A stretch of DNA of 64,000 nt from Nautilus pompilius. Taxonomy: Eukaryota > Mollusca > Cephalopoda > Nautilida > Nautilidae. The number at the start of each line of letters is the position of its first letter. Within the stretch, counting starts at the first letter, position 1. The position numbers and the translations under genes are program-made. The notes beneath the pieces were generated by a model. It searched no databases and was not told the DNA's origin. It was given only the letters and a program-made list of their open reading frames with translations. Shown one piece after another: positions 33,277 through 46,956 of the stretch. Location: assembly GCA_018389105.1 (NCBI GenBank), contig JACATO010000065.1:1747614-1811613 (forward strand). The letters are read 5' to 3'.

Positions 33277-34365
33277 ATGGCTGCAAATCAAAAATGCAAA
33301 TTCCCTGCAGACTCATTTTGTTGTGTTTGTGGATTCTATATTGGTCCAAAGCAAGTAAGACATATGATCACACCAAACAATAAAATTTCACTGGCCTATC
33401 AATCATACTTTGGAATGAAGATTGGCGATCAAGATAAAGCATTGGCACCTCATGTGGTTTGTATAACATGCAGATCAGCACTATAAGGATGGCTAAGAGG
33501 AGATCATAAAGCAATGCCATTTGCATTCCCTCATATTTGGCGAGAGCCTACAAATCACATAGATGACTTACTTTTGTCTAGTGGATGTGTCAAGATTCAG
33601 GAACACAAAAAACTGACAAGATATTGTGTATCCAAATATTCCATCATCCAGTGCACCAGTTCCACAGTGATGACCTTCCAGTGCTACAGCCACAATCCAA
33701 ATCCAAAGAAACAGATTCATCATCAGAAAGTGAAAATTCATCTGTAGATGAAAACTATGATTCTGACTTAGATTCAAAGAAGCCTCATTTTCCAAATCAG
33801 CAAGAACTGGATGACTTAGTACAATATTTAGGTTTAACAAAATCTAACGCTGAACTTCTTATATCAAAGCTGAAAGAATGGAATCTCTTAGATAGCAGTT
33901 GTAAATATACCTCATCCAGAAATAGGCATGAAATATTCTCAAGATACTTTTCAGTGAATGGCAAATTGTGCTTCTGCACTGACATTAATAGCTTGTTTTA
34001 TGAAATGGGAATTGACTACAAAAAATATAACTGGGATGTTTGTGAAGATTTTAAGATGATTGGTTTTTTGAGAGGACTGCAAGGATTCACAAAAAGCTTG
34101 GATGCAGAATGTCTCTCAGACTTCACGTCCTTCATTCTCATCTAAATTTCTTCAAAGAAAAGACAACATGGGAGATTTAAGTAAAGAGCATGGTGAGAGA
34201 TTTCACCAAGATATCCTAACAATGAAAAAGAGATAACAGGGAAGATGGGATGTCAGAATGATGGGTGACTATATTTGGGGTCTAATTCGTGATGATACTT
34301 CAATGCATAGAAGGAAAGCCCAAAAAACTTGTGCATTTTTGATTTCTGCAACTGCAATTTAGATT
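33277..34365 (+). pseudogene. Decayed copy of a multicopy invertebrate gene family of unknown function
   Basis: Starts with an intact Met and a zinc-ribbon-like region: FCCVCG near residue 12 and HVVCITCRSAL near residue 60. The family core follows (GDQDKALAPH; FPHIWREPTNHIDD; SDDLPV; ELDDLVQYLGLTKSNAELL; NGKLCFCTDINSLF; GFLRGLQGFTK; HGERFHQDIL; MMGDYIWGLIRD). This order is that of a family found in many copies in arthropod, cnidarian and cephalopod genomes, probably mobile in origin. Breaks: a TAA at 33,484, a frame change near 33,610, a deletion after about 34,040 and another before 34,165, and a stop at 34,229. It is a pseudogene. Confidence 0.75.
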
Positions 34366-34369
34366 TTAA

Positions 34370-35200
34370 CTGTACTTAAGCATTAAATAAGCGTAATGAA
34401 ACTTTTTTTTCAAAACCAGTGCTTGGTTAGTAATCAACTCACAAAATCTGACCATAATCAATTGAAAAATCAGGATAACTGAAAACCTTTTGAAAATTTG
34501 TTACACTGTGCAATTAAACGTTCTTATTTCGACAGTGCAGAGATACGTGAGAGCACAAAACTCGTTAGATTGCCGTATCGCCCACCAGTCTGTACAACTA
34601 TGGCTGACAGCCGAACGTCACACAGCAGTATGCACAACCTTGATGCATCCAAACTTGTTTGATGGTTTTTCTTGACCGGAGAGCTATAGGGTTGTTTAAA
34701 CCGTCGAAATTCTAAAATTCGCTCGAAAATAACGATCTTACTAACTTACAACAGAACTGATTTTAGTTATGGAGAGCAGTAAATTTGTATATCAATGGAG
34801 TTGACGGTTCTCTAAAACTTGGTTGGCAGTATTTTCTTAAGAAATAAACGAATTGTTTCAATTTATATTGTAAAATACTTGAGATTGATTTAAAGTAGAA
34901 TTCAAAATATAGACCAAGTTTGGGGCTGGCCATGATTTGAAAATCAAATCAAATAAATAGCATATGGCCTACGTAGAGAGAGAGAGATTATTACTGAACA
35001 ATCGAGTCAGGATATCACGGTAGCGCCCTAGATTGTCCACTAATCTCCACTTAAACAGAGCACAATGTGCAATGATGAGATCATTTAAAAAAAAAAAAAG
35101 ATTTGTAAGAAATAAAGAAAGGAAGTTCCCTTTTTAAAAGAAGGATCGAGAGATAATGTTTTATCAACAAGTTTATTTATGCATTCTGCCATCTCGAATA
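34370..35200. other. Spacer, nothing recognised
   Basis: AT-rich. No conserved coding, RNA or repeat family was seen. Confidence 0.5.
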
Positions 35201-35219
35201 AAGGGCCCTTACAAATAAC

Positions 35220-35880
35220 CGGGGAGAGTTGGGGGGGCTGGCGGTCTGCGGTGTGACCTCGTCCGGTAACTCAGATCTCGTGCTGCGCGAGATACGGGCG
35301 ACCTCTGCCCACTTTTGAGTCTTTTAAGCCAGTCTCACTTGGGAAAAGAATTAAAAGTCAATACCCGGATAACCACAAAGAGTGACTACTGATGATGTAG
35401 GAAGCAGCAGGATGAGTAGTTTCTCCCCCACCACTCACCCTCTCTGAAGAGGCCTTGTCACAGGTGACGGCGACGTCACGAGACAACAGCGGAATGGTTT
35501 CCCCTTTAAATTGTTCTTCTCTAAAAATGGAGATAAACGAGGTTCGTTTCGGTGAATCCCGGCCGCCGTGAGACAGTCTACACCGAGAAGCGGTTTTCTG
35601 GATCGGCCTCCTTATGCACGAGTCCCTCCAATCAGCGTCGGGGTCGATGGACGGCGACGGTGATCGGATATGGAAATCAAGGACAAACGGAATATTTATT
35701 GTGTTAATCTGCTGTAGAGCTTTAATACTTTTCTTCATTCCTTTTATCGCCGGACGGAAAAACACAACCGAGCGTGTGGTTCAGAATCCTAATAGTGGAA
35801 CTGACCAATCAGATTTGCCTCACTGGTATAATTTATGCAGACAGGATGTGCGTGTCAGTCATGCGCAGTAACCTTCAAAG
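35220..35880. promoter_or_regulatory. CpG-rich block with CCAAT boxes
   Basis: GC and CpG content are well above the surroundings. Two identical CCAATCAG boxes lie at 35,628-35,635 and 35,805-35,812 and a GACGTCA half-CRE at 35,472-35,478. Open frames occur on both strands, as expected by chance in such sequence. It may be a promoter region or a relic of one; no exon could be tied to it. Confidence 0.3.
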
Positions 35881-35899
35881 AAGACTCGTTAATCAAGCT

Positions 35900-38800
35900 C
35901 TTTCACAAACAACGTGGAGATGTTAATGACGTGGACGAGGCAAATAAACGTAAAATACAAGTTAGAAAAGAAAGAAAATAAGATTTTATATATAAAATTA
36001 GCGGATAACCCGATTTATTTTACAGCTCTCATCCTTCTTTACAATTTTATCCCGCCTGTTCCTTTATTGAAAAACAGCAATTTTATGTGGATATAATTCA
36101 AATTTACTCAAAGTTTCATGCGTGAAAAATCTCTGTCTTCCACATTAACGGTTTAAAAGCCTATATCCATTTCCTTATCAAATAACTCTTCTTAATTACT
36201 TATTTTGTAATACAGCTCTCATATATTTCTTGGGAAGGAGGTAGAAAACGGAGCTGAAGCATCAAAAGTTGTTTTATTATTACTACTATAGTTAATACAG
36301 GTGAGTGCAGGCCAGAGTACACGTGGTATACTGTCCAATGTCGCCCTGTAGAAGGAAATACCAAATACATATATTGTCGATTAATGACGGCGAGGTGTTC
36401 AGGAAATATATATATATATATAGTTCTCTATTTTTTGGAGGATCCCAGACGGGAGAGTCCGATGCTTGTGTTGCGAACCCCTTATCCGAAAAAAAGTTCT
36501 GATGATACAGAAGACTCGTGTGGTGACGCAAGATCGTCTCCGTGTTCATCACTGTGCTAATGTTGAGGAAGCTGGTCACGGAGCTCTTACTCGTGGGAGG
36601 AAGAGATTTTCTCAGTTCCTGCCCCGGACAGATTTTACTCTGTGTATGGCCAATTTGAGCTGAAAATAAACAAAAAAAAAACAGTCAAGTTCTTGAAAAG
36701 GGTCCAATATTCTCATTGTACTTCTGTCCGCCTGCCGCTGTACTGTGAAGAAACGTCTTGATTCCTGGATAGTAAGTAGTATTAATTTTTGTGTTTGTAT
36801 TTAAAAAAAAAAACAAGAAATAAAGTAAAATGTTTTCTTGTTTCAGATCCTATAAAATGCTATTGTGAATCAATATACTAATACAGTCGAACTTGTGGAG
36901 ATCGGAAATCCAGTTTACCGTCTCTCAGCGAGTTAACCGTACATTTTATAGGAAATAGAATTACTATATTAATCGGTAACTTAGCTTTTGAATAGAGCAT
37001 TGAAAGTGAAAGTAGGAAGGAACACATAGATAAAACAGTTTTTGTGTTAACTTATCTCTATCATTAATTTCAAGAGAATATAACTGTTTGGTGTTCTCTA
37101 AACATGAATGGGCGCCACCAAAGCCTTATCCTCATCTCGAACAACTTTGCGTGCTTGAAAGGTTCATGATGGATTTCGTACAGGAGTTTAAGGTTGTGCT
37201 ATCTGGAGCTCATTCGATTAATTGTTTTATATGCAATTACTGATCCCTGATTGATAGTTTTAGAGGTGAAACAAAATCATAATTAGCTGTGACACGTGTT
37301 AAAAACGTGTGGAAAGAATTTTAGATGACCTTTCAGTCATTTATTTTCTGTGGATGTTCAGTATTCTGACATGATGGAGCAGAGACAGTGAACAAAGGAT
37401 CGAGTGCTACTCTGTCTGTCTGTGTTTTATGATACATTTACCACATATAATATACTGCATTTGGGTTTGTATCATTCTAATGGATTCACAACTTACCTGT
37501 TTCTTGTCAAAATACCCTCGGATTTATAATTCAGTTCCAACATGACATTATTAATGCTTCTGGTACTGGAAATCTTATCTGTATTGGTTATAAGCTTTCA
37601 AAGAATATGTAAAATTTTGTCAATCGTCAAGTTTAAAAAAAGCAGAATCATTAAGAACAAAGGAAACTGGTAACCATAAAAATAAACAGTAGTCATCCTA
37701 TATTTACAAATTTTCTTCTTTCTTGTGAAATTACAGGTAAGACTAATCTCCCAAGAGACTTCATAAATATGACAGATATTAGCATTTGGCCATCTTTTGC
37801 ATGAAGAAGTCCACCCTGTTTGTTTTAGAATCATAAACGTATCTATTGCAACAATTTTCTTTTCTTTCTACTTTCTTACCTGTTAATAACTTTTTTTATC
37901 TAGCGGCGCTAAACATCATAATGAAACATTTAAATAATACTGAATAAACTGTATAAATCAATCAGTAACGTGTAATTTATATTTTTAAAAATATCTACTT
38001 TTATTTCACGCTTCCTTTCATAAGTGCTATCTGTTTAACCTATTTAGAATATATATACTTTATATAAATATTAATTATTTATTTAATTCTTTTATTGTGT
38101 AATTGGAAATTTAAACATCTCGCGCTTTTTAAAAATTCTTAGCGTCCTGTTTTATAATAAGATTTTCGACGGTTTTTTGTCAAATAGTTAAAAATATTTC
38201 TAATTCATCTAGAAATCTCAGTGGACGAGAGATGCTTTTCATAGCGAAATGAATTTCAGTATCTGTAAAATGACGAAGGTTGGTGCACAGTATAACCTTC
38301 CATTTTACATTTGCCACGATTGGATGAAATTTTGTGTCGCTAGATGTTTATCATACCACAAGACTTTTTTGAGTTAATGGGATGGGGAAATCTTAGAATT
38401 TAGACACGAAAAAATATAAACTGGAAACAGAAAACCACATTAATGGATAGTTTTTGTTTTCAGCAAACTATTGTCCCCCTATTTTATTGCAAAATAGTTT
38501 TACCTCATCTTGTTACCCTCAGGTTACATCACTGAAAAGTGTATTCCTTAAAATATTGAATAGTACTGGTTTTAAATGAAACTGAAGGCATGAATAATGT
38601 TCTCTAAGAATAGCTCTATATTTACAGTCGTTAATTAAGCAGAGGATCTGCTGAAACACTGAACAATGTAAACATGTCCTAAAATTAAGATAACGATGCT
38701 TTCCAAAAGATAAACCAAAAAAATAGTCTATAAATACGTAAAGTTTTCACAATCTCTAAAACAACATTTATCAAAGAGATATGTAAAACACAAATAATTT

Positions 38801-40090
38801 TAGGGGTGTAAAGGAAATCGAGCAGCACCAAATCAAGAAAAGAAAATAAATTATAGTGTAAAAAAAAATAACACACTGAATTAAAAGGGGCAGTAGAGAT
38901 ATAGTTCCCATAGAGGCAATCAGGGTATCTGCGTGCTTCGCGAGTCCGTCTGTTCAGAAAGTTTGACGTTCTTGGAGGAATTTTTAAGGATCGTTATCCT
39001 TCAGTAAAGTATAAAAAAAAACAAACATTTCTCTAATTTAATCTGAGTAGAGTTTGACATAAGATCCAAAATCTCCTCCAGTATTTACTGAAGTCAACAT
39101 ATTTTCCTAAGGCACATGCAAATGCATCTGGCCTCAAACTGCTGACCGCCAGTTATTATACACAGAAGCACCCTCAGGCATGGCACGCGCTTTAATATGC
39201 AAATGACTCGCTGTGCTGCTATACGATTGATTCGATGCGAACGTTGCTCGTCAGTCAGCATTAAGCAAAGATGGTTGAAGAATTTTTCTTGCTACGAATG
39301 ATACGTCCATTCAATGAAATACCTGTTCAGATTATCAGTCGTCTACCACAGCAGTGATTTTTTTCTCCAAGATGCTTGTGAAGTGGCTGCATGTTCAACG
39401 ATCTCTCCATACAAGAAGACGATGTGGACAGTCATTTGTAACATTTCCCTTCAAATTAAATATCCTATCAAAGTCAAAAGTAATATGAACACCAGCCAGA
39501 TTTTTCAGATCTTTCTGCCAAAGCTAATTTACATATTCGAATTGCTACTTATTCACATTTTCCTGTTAAACCTTTAAGCAGTTTGTGCTGAATGTTGGCT
39601 GCTAACCATTTTTGAAAACATGTTTTTTTTTTAGTTTCTAGCCTAACTTTTAGAAACCATTGTATATGATAACCCTAAATACATACAGAGAGTTTTGGAA
39701 ATAATTATGAAAACAAAAATAATGTAAATAACAGATGATAGAGTCGCATCTGAAGTGTAAAAATGAATTGCTCCATAGTAAATTGTGTTTATATAGTGCA
39801 CAATGATCGGTTGTCATGCAAGCGATAGGAATGTCTGGGGTAGTATAGGATTGTAGTACAAAGAATGTGCGGCGAATACTGTAATTGGTGGGGAAAATCA
39901 GATGACGAACGTTTAGATGTCAATGTGGTCTTGTTCCATAAGCAACTCAGTAAGTTTGCATATTTCTGCCGGAACTTGTACTGGCGGAATTGGCTCAGCA
40001 TGCAGCGCTGTGACAGCGACTAGTACTAGTCTTCAATCACGTGATTTAACATAGTTCTCTTCATTTTTGGCCTTTTGTTCTCAGTTGCTG
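35900..40090. other. Spacer 35.9-40.1 kb
   Basis: AT-rich, with a (TA)n run near 36,410-36,421. I found no conserved coding, RNA or repeat family. Confidence 0.5.
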
Positions 40091-40094
40091 TTTA

Positions 40095-42540
40095 CAGTGG
40101 CGGATTCTGGGCCCACGGAACCCAGCCAATCAGGGCCCAGGGAAGGTTACTGTAACAGTAATATGGCGGGAAAAGAACTATATTCTTAAATTAATGTTTT
40201 TATTTAACATATTAATTAATCTCAGATTAATAATTTCCAAGTGTTTATAACAAACAATAAACTAATATTCCAAGAAGAAGAAAGAAAAACGGCTGACGAA
40301 GGCAACGATACTGCTAACAGTCTTGATGTTCAACAAGAGGAGGATGCTACAGGTGAAGACCAGCAGGAAGCGGACAAGCCAGGACTGAGTGATGCAGGCG
40401 AATCAAATGCAATCGAATGGGGTCAGTTCAGTGGTGGACCTGCACCCTGAAGTAATACCGATGGGAGTGGCTGGAGTTTTTGGATGGCCGATTGTTTAAC
40501 TGTTTGTCGAAATAAAAAAAAACCAAAAACATTCTCCGTTTCTGCTCGAGAGATTGGAGGAAAGACCCATATGCTGTCTGAAGGTCTGTTTACTTGTCGG
40601 CTACACAACAGTTAATCTGTCAGCCGAGACTGGCTTATTTACTAGCCATCTTCTAGAAATGGTTACTGCCTTGCTTGCAAACTGCATTTGACCGAAGTGT
40701 GCACCTTCATCGAAGAATTCGGTATCTGGAGCTTGAACACCTTTCTAAGCACGAGAAAAAACTGGAAATCAAAACCGTATGTTGGCAGGGATACAGCATA
40801 GAAAACAGCAGTACAACGGATGCAGATGTAGCATAGCACTTTCAGTCAATGTCAGTTCTCAAGCGCCCTGTAGCTGTTATTAAGTTCATAAGTGAATGTT
40901 CGCTAGAAACAGGTTTTCTGTAATGATGGTAGCCAGTCATCCTTGACACTGAAAAATCTGTCAGACACAAGATGGAACAATCGCATAGATTCCATCAAAG
41001 TTCTTTGTCAGAACTACAGTTCAATTCAGCAAACAATACAAATTGTATAAAAACAGGAACCAGTCACACGACATTTAACTGGAAACGTTTTCTGTCAGAA
41101 GAAGGTTGAACATTTGGAGACAGCCTTTACCCTGTTTTGTGATATCGTTCTTCAACAGTTTAAAACAATCAGCTGGCATTTACAGCAAAGCAACATTGAT
41201 TGACCTAAATACAGCAGTTTGGTTACTGCAAAAACTTGAATAATTTGTGGCTTTCTTGCGAGATAATTCCAGAATTTTGAAAATCTTGCTAAAATCCACA
41301 TGCAAGACTGTTTCAGAAAATTAATAAAGTGATCTGACTTGCACTCGAAAACGAAAACAGTGAGCAGGTGAATTGGGAAAACCTGAGACTTTACTTGAGG
41401 GCATACATACTCATTGGCACCATAGATTTAAAAACTTTGCTTTCTTTAAGAGGTTTCATTTAAAGAGAGGATGTAATTATCTCTGTATTTTACTGCCTCA
41501 AACTTAAATGATTATAATAGAATTCTCTACTTGAAGCATAAATTCACTTGAGGGACATCAAAATACTGGCCATTTGTCACATGAAGTTGATTTACTTATG
41601 GTATCTGAACGTTATCACCATATCTACACAATTTCTGAAAACTCCTTTGCTTTTCCTTTTTAATATGAAGTTAATATTTTGTTTGTCAATTTTCTCGGAG
41701 ACTGACAACATTGCCAGATTGGGCAGGTATCTGCCCAAAAAACCATGAATTCTAAGAAAACCTCTTGACATCTGATACACTCAATCCTTGGTTGTTTCGA
41801 GTTAACAGTAGGTTTGAGTCATCCTATTCCACGATTACTTGAACTCTTGTCACAATACGATCCACTTTTGCGAGAGCATGCCACAAAAGTTCGAATATCT
41901 AAAAAAAAAAGGTGAACTCTTGCAAGGCCACCGTCTCTTTTCAGAGTCACAAAGAATTTATTGGCACCTGTGCTGAATACGTCAAAGCCTGACTGAAATA
42001 GAGAAAGCGAAGTGTTTCTGAATAATGGTAGACGCAACTCCAAATGGTCACATCTGGCAAACAACCCCCGTTTCCGGTATCTCACTTTAGAAACAGACAG
42101 TTCCACTGTCCAAGAACGGTTCATGCAATCTGTTGATTTGCTGTTAAAAACAGTGGCTGAAATCACTACAAAAATTTTAGAAACAGATGGGGGATTTAAG
42201 AGGCGATGTGCTGATCGCGGAGATCAAGGGTACGATAATACGCAGCTGGCAAGCACAGTGAGACCCAGAAACATATCTCAGCTTTATGCCAATAATGCCT
42301 GTTCTCACCACGTGGTTGTCCTTCATCCATCAACGAAGATTACGCCCCATACCTTCAAGTGCTACAGACAGGGGCTCTTCTTCGGACCGACGGCGGTAAA
42401 CAACACTTTAGGGCGAATTGACGCCAACAATGAGCTGAATGGTCAGTGGCCATTACACCCGTCCGAGAGGATGGAGCTCCTCCGTCTTTCACAGCCACCA
42501 GTTATGGGAAAATCGCATTTCTCTTTCAGCTCATAGGGAA
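40095..42540 (+). mobile_element. Rearranged hAT (ZMYM1-like) transposon relic
   Basis: It begins with CAGTGGCGGATTCTGGGCCC, a typical hAT terminal repeat start. Translated pieces are a 'KRPVAVIKFISE' segment (about 40,860-40,900), LTLKNLSDTRWNNRIDS (40,950-41,000) with a following 'VEHLETAFTLFCDIVLQQ' helix (41,109-41,162), then ELLSQYDPLLREHATK (41,845-41,890), a 'DATP' motif (about 42,030) and GDQGYDN (42,220-42,240). In intact relatives the last group comes before LSDTRW, so the order is shuffled. Many stops. No right terminal repeat or duplication was found. Confidence 0.65.
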
Positions 42541-44680
42541 CGTACGGAGAGTAAATAAACCCTGTTACAGGTGCGTGGACGGTCACAGGGTATCTCACAT
42601 CAAACACGAAGTTTCACAGGGATAGGTAGGGTAACCGTGTAAACGGCCTCGACCAATGAACGGCCAACTGATCTAACCACACACGCGCGCGCTCTAATGT
42701 TCCGAACAGTTAGGTTTTTCAGAACCAGAAAGTTTCTGACCCTAAAACAATGAATTCAGGAGTCGGGGAAATCTTTGACCTTGGAGTCTTCCACCATTTC
42801 TACTTCTTACTTTGGAAATGATCAACATCGCCAGAAGAAAACTCCGTCACATCGCCCGGATTCACTCGTCTTCTACCCGATACAACTTCCTACCGTTTCT
42901 CGTCATCAAAAGTTCACGAACCCCCATCTAGCACCAAGACAGTAGTACATAAAAGGGTTAATGATTTTTATGATGTCCTTTCATAACTGACTGTATGTTA
43001 AATCAACGGCTACTCTATGTTTTTTCTGTTGAATAACAAAATTTAGTTCTCGGACATTTTCCAGCCCCTTTCTCCTTTCCTTTATTTATAGCTACAGCAT
43101 CTATAACCGCTCACAATATAATTAACGCAAGATGTCAGGTGACTTTTAACTGCATGAACAATTTTTGTTGACTGTTACAATATATTATAATCGATCAACC
43201 GTGAAAAGTAAAAATAGAGAAATGTTCCATTAGAAGGCAAGAATCTCTGTTATTTGATACTCAGATTTCGATGTGACACCAAAGTGTTATTTCTTGTTCT
43301 GTGGTGTTTTTATATTTGCATTTCAATTTATTAAAGAAAGAAAAAACCAAATCAATGCTAACTTTGTAAAGAAATTAAAATATTGTGGGCAAAGTATGAT
43401 TTTCAGAAGCAGTTTTAATCTAATATTAAATCTATGCAACTCAGCAGAATTCCAGAGGGTCAGCATAGTTCTTCATGAATAGTAGGTATGTAGACAAAGA
43501 GGGCGGTACACCCTTCAAAGTACGTAGTGTGTGCATTTCGTGTAGAAAGTGAGTAAACACTGACGGTAGAAGATTAATGCAAACTGTCACCACTAAGCAT
43601 GTTTACATTTAAAGAGAATTTTCAAAAATAAGCAGATCCTAGTACCGCAGTGCATGTGTATTTATCATTTTTATAGACCACTCACCTGAGGCATAGGAAA
43701 GTAAATACCTGACTAATCTGCTATTCACAGGTCAATCTTAGCAAACAAGGGATAAAAGGCGACATTTTAGAACAGGCTCGGAGAGTTGAAATAAGATTTA
43801 TTTACTCGTTCTTCCCTTATCACATCTTGTTAAATACCTAACATCAGGGGCATATAATAGAAAACAGCAATTTTACTTATCTTTTTAATCTCAGTTTTTT
43901 TTAGTTACATGCAAAATTTAAAAAAATATTAAATTGTGTGTAGCAAGACACTGTATGTGAAACATATCATGGTTCCTTGGCTGTAGCATATCTGAAAATG
44001 GGAATAAACAAGCTATTTTACTAAATTTTATTTCAAATGCATTTCATAAACTGGTAGAGTGAAGTATAAAATCTTGGTTGTGAAGCTTTTAATATCAAAT
44101 GAGTTTGCCATCTTATTGCTCATTGCAGGCAATACAATAAGAAAAATTGATCACTGCACAATCTTCACATCCTATGTTCTGGCTGTGGCTGGCTCCAACA
44201 AGTATTCTAACCAACCATGCATGCTACCATGTGTCTATTACTGATCGAAAGTATATTATGATTATCGCAGAAAACCATGATTATGATTAATGATTACTTT
44301 TATCACTTAAGTCTTAGATGTGTGCATCTTCCAATTGTACAAGACAGTGAGGGATTGCACTTGATTATCATTTGAAAAAATATTAAAAAAACGAACAAAT
44401 ATTTCAGGAAAAAGGTATATACTTTAACAAATAGATTACACATAGATTACAAGCCTTTTAGTTCTAAATAGTAAAAAAAATTGGTACATATTTCAAAATA
44501 TTAATCAGAAGTGCCATCCAATGGCATCCATAGAAAAATTATCTGGTTTTTCTTACAATACAATGGCTGGTCCAAGTTTAACCATAAACAGCAACTTTCT
44601 AACACAAACAGAACACCTGTGTATAGTTAATCATTAGTGTCAAATGTCATAATTCTTAGAAGGAAAAGTGCAAAAATCTT
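42541..44680. other. Spacer 42.5-44.7 kb
   Basis: The first 400 bp are GC-richer and may belong to the preceding transposon. The rest is AT-rich with nothing recognised. Confidence 0.45.
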
Positions 44681-44683
44681 AGT

Positions 44684-46956
44684 TCAGAAAGTTTTCTTGT
44701 ACCTCTTCTCAGCCTTTTCTGTTAGGTGATTTTGGTCTAATTCAAATGTTTGAAAACCATTTTTGTTTGTAATCCTTTTCTGGGTTGCTAAATTGCTTTG
44801 TCTTTTATTTAGCCAATATAAGGTGGCAGGCCTTGGGTCAAAGTTGGCTAACACTGGCATATTCATTTTTATGTACACACAATTTGCGATTGTAGAAGAG
44901 ATCTGCCAGGTGATTTTAACAAATTGTATGAGGATATCAGACATTCACAGTCAGCAGACTGTGGTTTGCATACAAGAATTCTGCTCAACATCTTTGATAA
45001 AGTGGAAAATTCATCCCGTCCACATATGATTGGAGAACTTGCTGCATGACTTTTCATTACCCTGATATTTTGTCTTATTGTTTCATATTGATCTACCAGT
45101 TCTGCCAAATCTGTGTCAGGCCCGACAACTTCATGGACATTACGAATGTCCTCATCAGTTGCCGTCAGCTTGCAGAAGACAGCCATGCTGTCTGCGAACT
45201 GGTCAAATATAGCAAGTTCAAACCGGTTGGACATGAAGTTTTCAAGGGCACAAATTACTTAATTACAAATGGCACTAAAACCTGCTATCTGTGACAAGAT
45301 GATTTCTTTTAGCAGTCCTTTCTTTCATCCACAGGGATACATTTTTCAGTGTTAGCTCTGTTTCATCGAATTCAGAGAACAGTGCTTCCTCCCAACCTCC
45401 CAGTAGCGGTTTCTCCACAAGGCGCTTAAGTTTTTTGATAAATACCTGAATTTCTGGTGCAAGGTCCACAATTTAATACTGTCAGACTGAAGCCTGTGCT
45501 GAAAATTCTTCAACAAAAACAGAACAATTGCTGTGAAGCACATCCCGAAGCCTTTAGCTTGGTTTACATCACACTCTTGTGAATGTGTAACTAATGCTTT
45601 CCATGAAACCAGAACAGCATCCATGAGATTCAAAGCAAATTCTGCCCATCTCACTTCAAACCATTGGGGAGTTAGAGGGAACGAATCAGTTGCTGCAATT
45701 TTCTCCAGCTCTGAAGTTTGTCGTGGTGACGAGTGAAAAAAAAACTAGCAATTCCACCAGCCTCTTCAATCATATGTTGAATTTCTATGACTGACTATCA
45801 GACGTCCTTGAATGCAAGTGCCGAAGTATGTACTGCGCATGCTGATTTCAACATAGGATACTCTGCACCTAGCTCCTCCCTCATAGAATCCAGCTGTGCC
45901 CATAAGCCTTTGTGTCTCCCTGTGTTCTTGTTCTCTCCATCGGTTGTTATATGATTTTATTTTGAGAACATCATTGAACTGCATAAACTGCATTGTGCCT
46001 TTGAAAAGGGCTTGCACATGCCATGCTGCACCATATCAGTAATTTCACCAATTCCCAAGAAAAGTGTGCCTTTTTTACCATGACTGTCTATAATTTTCAG
46101 TAGCAGAAACTGATTTTCCTTCTGAATTCTATCAGCTGAAGCATCACATCTGAAGGAGGGAACTGAGGAGATTTGCTGTCGGAATCGATCTAGATCACTT
46201 TGGACAATAGCTTCCAAGAATTCATTGTGAAAACCAGGATTGATGTATTGAAAATCAAAATCAGTAGCATCATATGGAGTGAATAGCTTATTACAGTCGA
46301 ACAGCCTTGCATTTCAGAAGTTACTATCCTAGATGGCCAGTTGTTTGTGGCAAGTGTGAGTGTCTTGGCGTCATTACACATGATACATCCATTCACCAAT
46401 TTTGTCACAAAGTTGTTTGTTTGCATTTCTTACCATACGCAGCAATGGAACTTCAGATGCCTTTTCAGCTTCATTTAATGAGGAAATTTGCTTTGCTTTC
46501 AAACATGTTTGATGAACATCACTCTGGATTTGATTTTCAGCAACTTCTTTTCAATATTCTGTTCCCTCTTCTGTGCATTTGGCAGGCAGTCGGTTGTGAT
46601 AACTTTCATGCCTTGCTGTTCCAGTATTGTCGATACACAATCTACATCTTACTTTCTACCAGACACTTTCCTTGTGACTGGCAGGATATCTCCAGATATT
46701 TCATTTTATCAGGTGCATCTTGCTTTTTGACTCCCACAGATACACCACCAGGTGGATGCTCTGTGCCTGATTTCATCAGGTCCGTTTCTACACACACTGT
46801 TGAGTTCTTAGCTACTGATGAACCAGATTCAGTTTCTGCATCTGGCCAAGAGGATTGTGGGATTATAGTACTCTTGAAAAAGTCCAAAATGCTTTTCTTT
46901 TTCTTCTGCATAGAGTTTTGGTCAGGCTCACCTGCTGAATTCCTCTTTGCTGCCAT
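44684..46956 (-). mobile_element. hAT transposon relic, KIAA1586/ZNF862-like lineage
   Basis: The minus strand begins with Met 46,956 (MAAKRNSAGEPDQN, then a KKKKSILDFF basic stretch). It continues in shifting frames: AKTLTLATNNWPSRIVTSEM (46,300-46,375), VPSFRCDASADRIQKENQF (46,105-46,165) with FLGIGEITD just after, LNLMDAVLVSWKAL (45,590-45,630), HEVVGPDTDLAELVDQYETI (45,080-45,140), CECLISSYNLLKS (about 44,925-44,960), and MPVLANFDPRPATLYW (44,820-44,867). Motif order is that of KIAA1586/ZNF862-type domesticated hATs. Several stops and frameshifts mark it as dead. Ends and target duplication were not found. Confidence 0.7.

Noticed and set aside
35358-35765. 135-codon minus-strand frame
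   Set aside because: CpG-rich sequence is open on both strands here; no motif, no splice or conservation evidence.
41819-42166. 115-codon minus-strand frame
   Set aside because: It is a shadow of the plus-strand hAT blocks in the same interval.
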